NCBI GenBank assembly: GCA_041447245.1
Contig: JBGMEA010000024.1
Span: forward strand, 1-61,159
Reading direction: 5' to 3'
Length of the DNA stretch: 61,159 bases
DNA from: JBGMEA01 sp041447245
GTDB lineage: Bacteria; Bacillota; Clostridia; Eubacteriales; Anaerofustaceae
Below the pieces are notes generated by a model. That model saw only the letters and a list, made by a program, of their open reading frames with translations. It had not been told where the DNA came from and did no database searches. Positions within the stretch are counted from its first letter, which is position 1. Every line of letters begins with the position of its first letter. A program made the translations under genes and the position numbers. Shown here piece by piece: positions 25,419 to 34,431 of the stretch.

Positions 25419-26681
25419 TCAATCTTCCGTCCGCACAATGTCCGCGCCGAGTTTCTGCAAACGGCCGACTATATTGTCATATCCTCTGTCAATATGTTTC
25501 AATTCATATACTTCCGTCATGCCTTCCGCCGCAAGTCCCGCAATGATCATCGCCGCCCCTGCGCGTAAGTCGGTTGCGTTGATTCTGGCTCCCGACAAAC
25601 CGTTTCCGCCTTTGAATACGGCAATATTTCCGTTCACCATCACATCCGCACCCATCCGTATCAGCTCGTTCACATACTTGAAGCGACTCTCGAAAATACT
25701 TTCCGTAATCGTGCTGACTCCTTCCGACAGACACATCAGCACCCCCATCGGCTGCTGGAGATCCGTAGGGAATCCGGGATAAGGCAATGTTTTGATGCTG
25801 ATCGCCTGCAGCGGACGTTTTCCGACCACACGGATGCTGTCGTCATATTCCGTCACTTCATTGCCCATTTCGATCAGTTTTGCCGTAATCGGCTCCATAT
25901 GTTTCGGAATCACATTTTTTATCACAACGTCTCCCTGTGTCGCCGCCGCCGCAATCATGTATGTGCCTGCCGTAATCTGATCGGGAATCACGGAATACGT
26001 ACATCCGTTCAGCCGATCAACGCCGACAATCTTGATCACGTCTGTTCCTGCCCCTTTGATGTTGGCACCCATCAGATTGAGAAAATTGGCAATATCCACC
26101 ACGTGCGGTTCTTTCGCCGCATTTTCGATCACAGTGGTGCCTTCCGCCATCACCGAAGCAAGCATAATATTGATGGTTGCCCCCACACTGACGACATCCA
26201 GATAAATGCTGGCACCCACAAGTTGATCCGCATACACGTGAATGTATCCGTTTTTCAATTCCACACTTGCGCCCAACGCCTCGAATCCTTTGATATGCTG
26301 ATCGATCGGTCTTGCTCCGATCGCGCATCCGCCGGGCAGCGGAAGCCTCACATCTCTGAATTTGCTCAGAAGTGTTCCCAAAAGGTAATAGGAAGCACGC
26401 ATTTTCGTGCTTTCTTCCTCCACTTCACTGATATGCTTCGGTGTCACATGGGACGTATCGATTCGGGTATTCCCTTCCGCATCCACTGTTACGTCGGCTC
26501 CGAGCTTCCTGAGCATAATCACATAATTTCTGATATCCTGAATATCGGGAAGATTCTCAATCAGACAAGTCTCCCCGCACAGAAGCGTGGCCGGCAAAAT
26601 TCCGAGCGCGGCGTTTTTGGCGCCGGTGATAGAAACCTCTCCTGTCAAACGGTTTCCGCCTCTGATCAATATTTTATCCAT
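25419..26681 (-). CDS. murA: UDP-N-acetylglucosamine 1-carboxyvinyltransferase
   Basis: 420 residues, full length for MurA, the first committed step of peptidoglycan synthesis (enolpyruvyl transfer from PEP). The active-site loop LPGGCAIGARPIDQHIKG carries the catalytic cysteine targeted by fosfomycin (about residue 117). The N-terminal GGNRLTGEVSITGAKNAAL and the later PGFPTDLQQP are typical. GAGGAG precedes the ATG. A TATAAT box lies at about 26716-26721 on the minus strand with a TTGCTA -35. walJ follows. Confidence 0.97.
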   Translation of the reverse strand: MDKILIRGGNRLTGEVSITGAKNAALGILPATLLCGETCLIENLPDIQDIRNYVIMLRKLGADVTVDAEGNTRIDTSHVTPKHISEVEEESTKMRASYYLLGTLLSKFRDVRLPLPGGCAIGARPIDQHIKGFEALGASVELKNGYIHVYADQLVGASIYLDVVSVGATINIMLASVMAEGTTVIENAAKEPHVVDIANFLNLMGANIKGAGTDVIKIVGVDRLNGCTYSVIPDQITAGTYMIAAAATQGDVVIKNVIPKHMEPITAKLIEMGNEVTEYDDSIRVVGKRPLQAISIKTLPYPGFPTDLQQPMGVLMCLSEGVSTITESIFESRFKYVNELIRMGADVMVNGNIAVFKGGNGLSGARINATDLRAGAAMIIAGLAAEGMTEVYELKHIDRGYDNIVGRLQKLGADIVRTED

Positions 26682-26758
26682 AACGGTATCGCTCCTCGTT
26701 TTTCCTGTTTCCCATTATAATATAAACACGGACAATAGCAATTGACTGGATCGAAATT

Positions 26759-27670
26759 TTACGATTTCGCGATCAGCCGATAAAAATATTGCGGCAATTC
26801 GCTTCTGAATTCGATATATTCTCCGCTGGACGGATGCCGAAATCCCAACAAGTATGCGTGAAGCAGCTGACCGTCAAATCCTCTGTCCAATTCGGTATTC
26901 CGCCCATACAGCGGATCTCCGATCACAGGATGCCCAATATACTTCATATGCACACGAATCTGGTGCGTTCTTCCTGTCTCCAATCGGACATCCAGGTGTG
27001 TGTACTCCTGATATTTTGCAATAACGGAATAATGCGTCACCGCACGTTTGCTGTTTCTTTCCGTCACCGCCATAGCCTTGCGGTTGTGAGGATCTCTCCC
27101 GATCGGAGCATCCACCGTCCCTTTTTGATTGGGAAGAACTCCGTGAACCACAGTACTGTAAGCTCTGGTGATGGAATGCTCCGCAAACTGCGCGGCCAGT
27201 TTTCTGTGAGCAATGTCGTTCTTTGCGACAACCAGCAATCCCGACGTATCTTTGTCGATCCGATGAACGATTCCCGGGCGTATCACGCCATTAATCGCGG
27301 AAAGATGATCCATATGATACATCAATGCATTCACCATTGTTCCGTCCGAAGCACCGGGGGCGGGATGAACCACCATCCCCTGCGCTTTGTCGATGATTGC
27401 GATATCCTGATCCTGATATACGATATGTAAAGGGATATCCTGCGCTTCGACACGGAGAATTTCCGTTTCCGGCAACAGTGCCGACACCGCATCTCCCGAC
27501 TTCAGGCGAAGAGACGGTTTTGTCGGTTTCCCGTCAACCATCACATTTCCCTCTTCGAATATTTCTTTCAGCCTTTCACGGGAAAACTCAGCCACTGCTT
27601 CCGACAAAAATTTATCGACCCTCTGCCCTGATTCCTCTTTCCCAATGATCCATTCTCTGCATTCTCTCAT
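26759..27670 (-). CDS. rluD: RluD-family 23S rRNA pseudouridine synthase
   Basis: 303 residues: an N-terminal S4 RNA-binding domain (about 12-75) and a pseudouridine synthase domain with the catalytic motif HRIDKDTSGLLVVAKN (about 135-150) and GRTHQIRVH. It modifies rRNA uridines in the cytoplasm. The start is uncertain: the ATG at 27670 and the GTG at 27673 both lack a strong ribosome site, which fits translational coupling to ylmH ending 13 bp upstream. It is the last gene of the HlyD-yggS-sepF-ylmH-rluD run. Confidence 0.93.
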   Translation of the reverse strand: MRECREWIIGKEESGQRVDKFLSEAVAEFSRERLKEIFEEGNVMVDGKPTKPSLRLKSGDAVSALLPETEILRVEAQDIPLHIVYQDQDIAIIDKAQGMVVHPAPGASDGTMVNALMYHMDHLSAINGVIRPGIVHRIDKDTSGLLVVAKNDIAHRKLAAQFAEHSITRAYSTVVHGVLPNQKGTVDAPIGRDPHNRKAMAVTERNSKRAVTHYSVIAKYQEYTHLDVRLETGRTHQIRVHMKYIGHPVIGDPLYGRNTELDRGFDGQLLHAYLLGFRHPSSGEYIEFRSELPQYFYRLIAKS

Positions 27671-27683
27671 CACATAACCCGGT

Positions 27684-28430
27684 CTACGCGAATTTTTTGA
27701 CGGTCAGTTTAATGTTCCCTTTTTTTGTCATTCCGCCGACCAAGGCCAAAATCATCCGCCCTTTGGAACGAACCGATACGATATCGCCCTCTTTGAGCAT
27801 CACGGAAGGTTTCCCGATCGGAACATGATTCACGCGGACTTTCTCCGCTTTGATCAATGCGCTCGCTTCCGAACGGGATAATTTATAAACAGCATGAATC
27901 ACCGCATCCGCGCGCATGGAAGGGACAATAATGTCCGATGTGACAAAATTTGGTTCAAATGCCACCGCCGATGTCAACGGCACCGACTTTGCCTCGACGG
28001 AATAACGGCTGATACGGCTGAGTTCACGCACAATCAGTTCCCCGAGCGGAACCGACACAAAGAGCTGAATCAGCCCGTTTCCGATATTGATGTCTCCCGT
28101 CTTTTCCCGTTCAATCCCGAGATTCATCAAAGCGCCCAACACATCCTGATGCGTCAATGCGTCGGAAGGATTCTGTATGTGGATGCAATCAATCGGATAT
28201 TCAGTACCTTGAGGCTCTTTCCCCTGCGGAGAAATACACATCATTTTGCGTTCGCAATATTCATGACCACCGAAAAAAAAGCACTCGCATCCGGGATATC
28301 TCGCAATTTCACGTTCCGTCATCAATTGGACGGACGGCTCATAAAAATCCAAAAAACTCGTCATTCCGTCTGCCGCAGCCATTTCTGCAGCATCCTGAAT
28401 GCGCGAAGTCAAAAAATCTTTCTGTGCCAT
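27684..28430 (-). CDS. ylmH: YlmH-like S4-domain RNA-binding protein
   Basis: 248 residues. The N-terminal YlmH-type domain (MTSFLDFYEPS, RYPGCECFFFGGHEY) and a C-terminal S4 domain (about 178-240, LSRSEASALIKAEKVRVNHV) match the protein encoded next to sepF in Gram-positive division clusters. YlmH has been linked to ribosome rescue and to late cell growth. AAAGGAGG precedes the ATG. A hairpin lies between it and sepF, which could attenuate downstream transcription. Confidence 0.92.
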   Translation of the reverse strand: MAQKDFLTSRIQDAAEMAAADGMTSFLDFYEPSVQLMTEREIARYPGCECFFFGGHEYCERKMMCISPQGKEPQGTEYPIDCIHIQNPSDALTHQDVLGALMNLGIEREKTGDINIGNGLIQLFVSVPLGELIVRELSRISRYSVEAKSVPLTSAVAFEPNFVTSDIIVPSMRADAVIHAVYKLSRSEASALIKAEKVRVNHVPIGKPSVMLKEGDIVSVRSKGRMILALVGGMTKKGNIKLTVKKFA

Positions 28431-28445
28431 ATTCCTCCTTTAAAA

Positions 28446-28473
28446 TGAAACAGAGCGGAAAATCTCCGCTCTC
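28446..28473 (-). terminator. Hairpin between sepF and ylmH, attenuator-like
   Basis: AGAGCGGA, loop of 5, TCCGCTCT, followed on the minus strand by GTTTCATTTT. The weak T tract suggests partial termination inside the operon. Confidence 0.6.
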
Positions 28474-28491
28474 ATGCTTTGCAGGTTACTA

Positions 28492-28971
28492 TCAAAACTC
28501 AAAATCATCGACCATATCATCTTCCATGTCATCTTCGCAAGACTGCTTGAGTACTTCACTGGTTTGAATATCTACATTGATCGGAGCGATCACCAAAACG
28601 TTTTCCGAAATTTCTCTCATTTTTCCGCCCAAAGCGTAAGTCGCTCCGCTGGCAAAATCATACAAACGAATGATGTCAGCCTGATTGAGTTTTTCCACAT
28701 TAACGACAATTGTTTTGCCGCTTTTCAGTTCATTGCAGATTTTTTGCGCATCGGTAATCTTTTCTGGTTCCAACAAGATTACTTGTGCGGTACCGCCGTT
28801 CGGGGTGCTGACTTTTATCGGTTCGATGCGATCTTTTGTTTCTGTTTTTTTTGTCTGTTTCGCATGTTTTTCTTCCGTTTTGCCGGATGATTGGACGGGC
28901 TCGTTTTGATCCGCGTCATCCCATTCAACCTGAAAACCCAAAACATTCAGAAACTTTTCTATACCGCTCAT
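28492..28971 (-). CDS. sepF: Cell division protein SepF
   Basis: 159 residues: an amphipathic N-terminal membrane anchor (MSGIEKFLNVLGF), a charged linker, and the SepF core (about 65-145, DAQKICNELKSGKTIVVNVE, then ASGATYALGGKM). SepF bundles FtsZ and tethers it to the membrane. GGAGG is five bases before the ATG at 28971. The C-terminal tail (about 145-159) is unusually acidic (CEDDMEDDMVDDFEF). It sits between yggS and ylmH as in most Bacillota. Confidence 0.93.
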   Translation of the reverse strand: MSGIEKFLNVLGFQVEWDDADQNEPVQSSGKTEEKHAKQTKKTETKDRIEPIKVSTPNGGTAQVILLEPEKITDAQKICNELKSGKTIVVNVEKLNQADIIRLYDFASGATYALGGKMREISENVLVIAPINVDIQTSEVLKQSCEDDMEDDMVDDFEF

Positions 28972-28986
28972 ATCATCCTCCATGAA

Positions 28987-29664
28987 TCAATTGAATAATG
29001 CTCTTCCGATTCTGACCATATTTGATCCGCATTCGATCGCGGTTTCATAATCGTTCGTCATTCCCATAGACAAAATTTCTATATCCATATTATCATAATT
29101 CTGCGTTTTTTTCATCAGATTATCAAAAATATTTCTCGATTTTTCGAACAGTTTTTGAAGATATTCATTATTTTCAATATCAGGAGCGATTACCATCATC
29201 CCTCTGATTCGAACATGTTTCAGTTGTGCAAGCTTCGGCAGAGCTTCTTCCAGTTCCTCCTCGTCAAACCCGTGCTTGGATTCTTCCTTCGCCACATTGA
29301 CCTGCAACAGCACATTGGCCGTCAATGTTTTCTTTGCCGCCTGTTTTTCTATTTCCTCGGCCAGAGATATGCTGTCCACGGAATGAATCAGACTGACCTT
29401 GTCAATAATGTATTTGACCTTGTTTTTCTGCAGCGTACCGATCAGGTGCCAGTTGACGCGCCCTTCGAATACCGGATATTTCTGAAGAAGTTCCTGCACT
29501 CTGTTTTCGCCCAACTCTGTCAATCCGCACGCCACAATTTCTTCGAGTTCCTCTATCGAACGAAACTTGCTCACGGCAATCAATCGAACATTCTGATGAT
29601 ACGGAGATCGTTCCTCCGCCTTGCGGATATGTTCCAAAACCTGTTCCACGTTATTGCGAATCAT
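28987..29664 (-). CDS. yggS: YggS-family pyridoxal phosphate homeostasis protein
   Basis: 225 residues of the PLP-binding YggS/YlmE/PROSC family. The PLP lysine lies in LIAVSKFRSIEELEE (about 29), with GENRVQELLQK, VNWHLIGTLQKNKVKYI and the terminal SMGMTNDYETAIECGSNMVRIG. It buffers PLP and amino-acid metabolism rather than catalysing a reaction. The ATG at 29664 lies inside the end of the HlyD-like gene (14-bp overlap), with AGGAGG 12 bases upstream. sepF follows closely. Confidence 0.94.
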   Translation of the reverse strand: MIRNNVEQVLEHIRKAEERSPYHQNVRLIAVSKFRSIEELEEIVACGLTELGENRVQELLQKYPVFEGRVNWHLIGTLQKNKVKYIIDKVSLIHSVDSISLAEEIEKQAAKKTLTANVLLQVNVAKEESKHGFDEEELEEALPKLAQLKHVRIRGMMVIAPDIENNEYLQKLFEKSRNIFDNLMKKTQNYDNMDIEILSMGMTNDYETAIECGSNMVRIGRALFN

Positions 29665-31027
29665 TTGTCTGACTGTCCTCCTGTGTTGTATCGGTTGTAA
29701 CATTCGTCATGTCCGGTTTTTGTCCATGCACCAATATCTGGGTACCGTTTGCAAGATCGGGATTCTCACCGACACGCAGAAGCGCTTTCCCGCCGGTGTA
29801 TTTGTATACTGTCACGGGGATTGTTTTTTTGCTTACGCTCGTATCCGATATTATAGTAATATACGTAGATCCGTTCACTGTTACGATACTTGATTTCGGC
29901 ACGGAGTAAACACGGAACGAGTCCGCAGTCAACGTGCCGGTAAAAATACTTTTATCCGAAAAATACGAAATATTATCCCGAACGGCAAGCATCAGCACCA
30001 AGTCGTCTCCTTCCGATACAACATCCACCACATTCCCTGTAATCTCGGTTCCGTCGGAAGCATAGGCCGTCATGCTGGGAAACTGGTTGAGCAAATCGAT
30101 TCTTCGGAACAGAAAATCATAATACCCGCCCTCTTTATCCATATTGTAAGCCGTCTGCAAATCATTCTTATCGTTGATGATATCGTCTTTGTCTTCCAAA
30201 ACGGTATCGGAGGGCACCCGAACAGCGATCACAATTCGGTCTGTCGCACAGCTTTTAAGGATATATTGCCCGTCAGCGAGCGTCGTGTTGGGACTGAAAT
30301 GATCCAGATAAGTAAAATAACCGTCGTATACGTCATCCAGTGCATCCATATTCAGGACATCTTCGTATCCGTCTTTGGAAAAATAGATATAACCGAATAC
30401 ATTGAAATTCAGATTGTCCAATGTCAGCGGAATCGTCGTGGAATTCAGCTGCGCACTCAGGGTATCTTTCATTGCACTCATTACACTCAAATCGGTAAAC
30501 ACATACCTCATCGCGATGTCGAGCACTTCAATCTGGTCTTTCAGCGCATCCTGTTGGCTGATCAGACTGGCTTTTGTCGCATCGTCTCCGTTCGCAACCG
30601 CCGCATCGATCTGAGAATCAATCGATGCGATCTGATCGTTCAGTTCGCTGATCACAAGGTAAATTTCCCACTTGGTATCCACTTTCGGATTATCGATCAT
30701 ATATTGCAGTGCCGCAATTTTCTGCTGCAGATATTTATTGGTCGAAATATAGTAGTTGTCGGCAATCACTGCAGAAGCCGCAATATCGGAACCTTCCGTC
30801 ACCAGATAGTTCAGCGGAGCGGTGCTGTTCAAAAGAATATATTCCTGTTTTTTGAATACATACATTTTTGCGTCTGCTGTAATATTGTATTGTTCCGCAT
30901 TCAAAAAAGTGGTTGATTCCGGAATCCGCTGGATCACAAGATACACCAATATCAGAATTGCCACGGCGGCAAAAATCAGTTTATTTCTGTTTTTTGGATC
31001 AAGCCGAATTTTTGCTTTTTTCCTCAT
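29651..31027 (-). CDS. HlyD-like membrane-anchored adaptor protein
   Basis: 458 residues. One N-terminal membrane helix (about 17-37) precedes an extracytoplasmic region with a coiled coil (about 100-190, including ISELNDQIASIDSQIDAAVA) and beta domains around 240-430, the layout of HlyD-type periplasmic adaptors. No ABC partner gene is adjacent. Genes of this sort head yggS-sepF clusters in clostridia, so an envelope or division role is plausible. The tail is rich in Thr/Asp/Gln. It is first gene of the operon, with its promoter at 31059-31087. Confidence 0.78.
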   Translation of the reverse strand: MRKKAKIRLDPKNRNKLIFAAVAILILVYLVIQRIPESTTFLNAEQYNITADAKMYVFKKQEYILLNSTAPLNYLVTEGSDIAASAVIADNYYISTNKYLQQKIAALQYMIDNPKVDTKWEIYLVISELNDQIASIDSQIDAAVANGDDATKASLISQQDALKDQIEVLDIAMRYVFTDLSVMSAMKDTLSAQLNSTTIPLTLDNLNFNVFGYIYFSKDGYEDVLNMDALDDVYDGYFTYLDHFSPNTTLADGQYILKSCATDRIVIAVRVPSDTVLEDKDDIINDKNDLQTAYNMDKEGGYYDFLFRRIDLLNQFPSMTAYASDGTEITGNVVDVVSEGDDLVLMLAVRDNISYFSDKSIFTGTLTADSFRVYSVPKSSIVTVNGSTYITIISDTSVSKKTIPVTVYKYTGGKALLRVGENPDLANGTQILVHGQKPDMTNVTTDTTQEDSQTNDSQ

Positions 31028-31058
31028 TTGACTGCAGCTCCGAAATGATGTTTTATTT

Positions 31059-31087
31059 ATTGTAACACATCGCCCATTTCAGTTCAA
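31059..31087 (-). promoter_or_regulatory. Promoter of the HlyD-yggS-sepF-ylmH-rluD operon
   Basis: On the minus strand TTGAAC (31087-31082), 17 bases, TACAAT (31064-31059), about 32 bases ahead of the ATG. Confidence 0.78.
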
Positions 31088-31280
31088 CGAATGATGCGCT
31101 TTGTGCATTGAACCTGATTTTTTCTAAAAAAGCAGATAATTAGTTTAGAATGATTCTTGTAAAATTAAACGGTTTATGCTAAAATGATTCCATTAATCTG
31201 ATTCATCGGGCTCTGCCGCAACAATACGGCATCTGCCTCGGCAGATTCAGCCGATTTCATATTTTCAGGAGGTTATCAAT

Positions 31281-31595
31281 ATGACAAAAGTTACCATTCA
31301 GCCGGGTCCCTGCAAAATGACCACAGTCGTCGAAGCGGAAAAAATCGATCAATCCACTGCGAAAGTCAAAATAACAACCGATTGTAAATTTTATCAGCCG
31401 CTTCAGGAAGAGCTCACAGAAGTGGATGCCTATCAAGAGATATTCGGAAAATTCGGGGAAGGAGAAGTCTACACCGTATGCGCAAAATACTGCAAACACC
31501 CCACCTGCCCCGTACCGTCCGGCATTCTCAAAGCTGTCGAAGCGGAATGCGGCTTGGCTCTTCCGACCGATGTCACAATGACATTTGAAAAATAA
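31281..31595 (+). CDS. DUF6951-like small conserved protein
   Basis: 104 residues. The ATG has AGGAGG upstream. The sequence has conserved-looking cysteines at about 11, 35, 71, 75, 80 and 93 (PGPCKM, DCKFY, AKYCKHPTCPVPSGILKAVEAE in three parts) and resembles the protein family annotated DUF6951 in anaerobic Firmicutes. The Cys pattern hints at metal or cluster binding but nothing proves it. It is monocistronic with a strong terminator, divergent from the HlyD operon. The 90 bases upstream contain small GC hairpins (near 31229-31240) of unknown role. Confidence 0.72.
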   Translation: MTKVTIQPGPCKMTTVVEAEKIDQSTAKVKITTDCKFYQPLQEELTEVDAYQEIFGKFGEGEVYTVCAKYCKHPTCPVPSGILKAVEAECGLALPTDVTMTFEK

Positions 31596-31602
31596 ACGAG
31601 AA

Positions 31603-31630
31603 AAAATGCCGATATCCGGCATTTTTTTTT
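31603..31630 (+). terminator. Intrinsic terminator
   Basis: AAAATGCCG-ATAT-CCGGCATTTT followed by a long T run; it ends the DUF6951-like gene and is usable in both directions. Confidence 0.9.
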
Positions 31631-31642
31631 GCGCAGTCGATT

Positions 31643-31792
31643 TTAATCGTTTAAACGATATCTTCTTAGAAAATCACAATTTCCGCCGTAATCGCAACAA
31701 CAACGCAAATCTGCACTTGACAAAAATTCTTTTCCACCATCTCTCTTAATCAAGGTATCCATCTCGTAACAGCAATCACACTGACTTTGCAT
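31643..31792 (-). CDS. 49-residue cysteine-rich microprotein
   Basis: A short open frame, ATG at 31792 and TAA at 31643-31645, encoding 49 residues with seven Cys arranged C-x-C-C, then 22 residues, C-C-C, five residues, C. It begins 12 bp after the stop of the thioesterase gene and reads in the same direction, so it would be translated by coupling; GGTGAAGGA abuts the ATG too closely for an independent site. The even spread of codons and Cys spacing argue for a real gene, possibly binding zinc or a cluster. I do not recognise it. Confidence 0.6.
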   Translation of the reverse strand: MQSQCDCCYEMDTLIKRDGGKEFLSSADLRCCCDYGGNCDFLRRYRLND

Positions 31793-31804
31793 TCCTTCAC
31801 CGGC

Positions 31805-32275
31805 TCAATATCCCATTTCCTTGCGTTCTTTGCGCAGCTTGGCTCTCTTCTCACCCGCTTCCCACTCCGCTTTCTCCTCTTCCGTTTCCGGCGTCAGCCT
31901 GGGCACCGAAGTTGGGTTTTCATTCTTGTCCAAAGCGACATATACCATATAGGCACGGTTGATCATGCTGCGGCTTCCATTCAGATGTTCCACATAGGCT
32001 TCTACACGGATTTCCATTGATGTCTTGCCGACATATGTGACCTGTCCGTTCAATACAATCATTTCATTCACATAAGCGGCTGCTTTAAACTGAAGGTCGT
32101 CCACCGATGCCGTCGTCGCGTTCATGTTGGCGTGCCTGCGTGCCACCACGCCGCCCACAATATCGATCCATTGCATCAGCCGTCCGCCGAAAAGCCGTCC
32201 GTATCCGTTGATGTCTTCCGCCATTACCATCTGTATCTGTTCTGTTTTCGATTCGCTTACTTTTTTTGCATCCAT
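31805..32275 (-). CDS. Acyl-CoA thioesterase, hotdog fold
   Basis: 156 residues of the single-domain acyl-CoA thioesterase group related to YciA and Bacillus YkhA. The hotdog core begins MVMAEDINGYGRLFGGRLMQWID (residues about 17-39) with the catalytic Asp on the central helix, then ASVDDLQFKAAAYVNEMIVL. It hydrolyses acyl-CoA to the free acid. AAGGAGA precedes the ATG. It follows a U32 peptidase gene by 15 bp and precedes the Cys-rich microprotein. Confidence 0.9.
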   Translation of the reverse strand: MDAKKVSESKTEQIQMVMAEDINGYGRLFGGRLMQWIDIVGGVVARRHANMNATTASVDDLQFKAAAYVNEMIVLNGQVTYVGKTSMEIRVEAYVEHLNGSRSMINRAYMVYVALDKNENPTSVPRLTPETEEEKAEWEAGEKRAKLRKERKEMGY

Positions 32276-32290
32276 CCTACTGTCTCCTTT

Positions 32291-34342
32291 TCATCGTATC
32301 GTTCTCATATAGGCACCGCGCGTCATTCCGCTGCGGGTTCCGCCCAAGCGATATTCTTTCGCAATCCGGCAGCATTCCTGCGCACTTTCTGTTGTAAAAT
32401 GCAGCAGCATAAAATCCAAACCGGCCAATTGATCCAGTTTATCGGCATAATAAATTGCCTCTCCGTTCAGAATTTCGGACATCCCGTCCGCACAAGTTAC
32501 GCGGAATTTTTTCCCCTTCCGATCCGTCAGTCCGCAGCATTCATTTCGGCATCCGGTCTCGGCACTGACAGGGCAATTCCTTGCAATCATCAGGGGGAAA
32601 TGGCCGTAAGCGACAATCCCGACCGGGAAAGCACGATCCAACTCCCTGATTTTCTGCAATTGAATTTCGGGAGACAATACACCTTCCCGCACACCGAGAG
32701 AGGACATCTCCTTCAACGCGAGACTGTTTGCCAGATTGGCTCCGAATCCCGCCGTAACATGAAATTCCGCATCCAAAGCCAATTTTATTTTCCCGAGAGT
32801 ATGCCCCATCGCATCGCGTATACCCGATTCGGACGACAACTTCAATTCTTCTCTCAGTTTCGATTCGTCTCCGAAAAAAATACGCGGCAATTCTATCCCG
32901 ATCCGTTCTTTGGAACTGTCGGGGTTCGCCGAAATAAAGTCACCGATTTCCGATAACGGCAGATACACCCTGTCTGCAAGATCAAACAGCTCCTTACTGT
33001 ATTGCTTCGCAGAAGCGAGTCTGATATAAAGAAGCGGTGCGCTCTCTTTCTTTCCGTTCCGCCTTTTTTTTGAGGCATCCCTGCAGTCTTTGCACATGCG
33101 CACAGGGCGCATAGCCCGCATATCGTCGAGTTTTTCACAAGCTTCCCGCCGTACGGCATTCAGAGAAGATAACGGCAAGAACAATCCGTCTTCCGTCTCC
33201 CCTTCCACCGATTCTATGCGATAGGCCGTTCCTCCGAGCTTTTCCAGCTGTGCCTGTATCTGTCCGTTTTCAATTCCCCGTTTCTGCGCCGGTTGGCACA
33301 CATCGCCGAACACTTCGGCACAATGCCCGTCTTCATCTCTTACACTCAGATAAAACGCTTTCCCCGACTTTGCCGAATATTCCATCCGAATCGGAATATT
33401 CCCGAAAGCAGACTCCCGCTTTTCTGTTTGTGTTTCGGGCCGTACACTCAGCTGTTTGTCTTCTTCTGTACGGATTCCGAACATCGAGCTTCCGCGCTTC
33501 CCGTCAAAATACCCCTTCGTAAAACCGCTTCTGGAAAATACCGCCGCCAGATTGCTTTCGCTGTATTGTCTGTTCTCCAAAGCCGCACGATATGCCGATG
33601 TCACAGCCTGTACATAGGCAGCGTTTTTCATACGCCCTTCTATTTTCAGTGACGTAATCCCGATCTCACGCAGCGCCGAGACTCGGTCAATCAATGAAAG
33701 ATCTTTCAATGACAATGCATACCGCCGGGGATCTTCCGCATAAAACGGCAGACGGCAAACCTGAGCACAAAGTCCTCTGTTTCCGCTGCGTTCTCCGAGC
33801 GCACTGCTGAAATAGCACTGTCCCGATACACTCATACACAATGCGCCGTGCACAAAAACTTCCGTTTCGATATCGCATGTTTCCGTTACGCGACGCAATT
33901 CTTCCCGACTCATTTCCCGTGCCAGCACCACACGGGAAAATCCCATCTCTTCCATCATTTTGCAATCACTCACATTGTGCGCACTCATCTGAGTGGAGGC
34001 ATGCATCGGCAGTTCGGGACAAATTTCCCGAATCAGTTTCACGATCCCCAAATCCTGTACAATCAGCGCGTCCGCGCCCGCTTCACACAAAAAGCAAATC
34101 TCATCGGCCGCTTCGCGCAGTTCGCTGTCATACATCAGGGTATTCATCGTAAGATAGACTTTTTTCCCTCGTATATGTGCATAACGAATAGACTGGGCGA
34201 TTTCATCTCTCGTAAAATTCTCCGCGTTTCTGCGTGCATTCATCGATTTCCCGCCAAAATACACGGCATCCGCACCTGCATCAATCGCTGTTTTCAAGAT
34301 ATCCAGACTCCCTGCGGGAGCCAACAGTTCCGGTTGTTTCAT
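32291..34342 (-). CDS. U32-family protein, RlhA/YdcP-like
   Basis: 683 residues. The N-terminal U32 domain (MKQPELLAPAGSLDILKTAI, DAVYFGG) holds the signature VFVHGALCMSVSGQCYFSS and RGLCAQVCRLPF, with four conserved Cys, and a DUF3656-type C-terminal part follows. The layout matches the E. coli YdcP/RlhA group that hydroxylates a 23S rRNA cytidine with an iron-sulfur-linked mechanism; older annotation calls these collagenase-like peptidases. AAGGAAAG precedes the ATG. It is first gene of a unit with the thioesterase and the Cys-rich microprotein. RNA modification is the more likely role here. Confidence 0.87.
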   Translation of the reverse strand: MKQPELLAPAGSLDILKTAIDAGADAVYFGGKSMNARRNAENFTRDEIAQSIRYAHIRGKKVYLTMNTLMYDSELREAADEICFLCEAGADALIVQDLGIVKLIREICPELPMHASTQMSAHNVSDCKMMEEMGFSRVVLAREMSREELRRVTETCDIETEVFVHGALCMSVSGQCYFSSALGERSGNRGLCAQVCRLPFYAEDPRRYALSLKDLSLIDRVSALREIGITSLKIEGRMKNAAYVQAVTSAYRAALENRQYSESNLAAVFSRSGFTKGYFDGKRGSSMFGIRTEEDKQLSVRPETQTEKRESAFGNIPIRMEYSAKSGKAFYLSVRDEDGHCAEVFGDVCQPAQKRGIENGQIQAQLEKLGGTAYRIESVEGETEDGLFLPLSSLNAVRREACEKLDDMRAMRPVRMCKDCRDASKKRRNGKKESAPLLYIRLASAKQYSKELFDLADRVYLPLSEIGDFISANPDSSKERIGIELPRIFFGDESKLREELKLSSESGIRDAMGHTLGKIKLALDAEFHVTAGFGANLANSLALKEMSSLGVREGVLSPEIQLQKIRELDRAFPVGIVAYGHFPLMIARNCPVSAETGCRNECCGLTDRKGKKFRVTCADGMSEILNGEAIYYADKLDQLAGLDFMLLHFTTESAQECCRIAKEYRLGGTRSGMTRGAYMRTIR

Positions 34343-34431
34343 ATTCTTTCCTTTGCTTTATTATACCCGCAGGCTCGTCGGAAGCAAACGTTTCCTTCGC
34401 AACTTTCTCTGCGCGAAGTTACAAAAAACAA

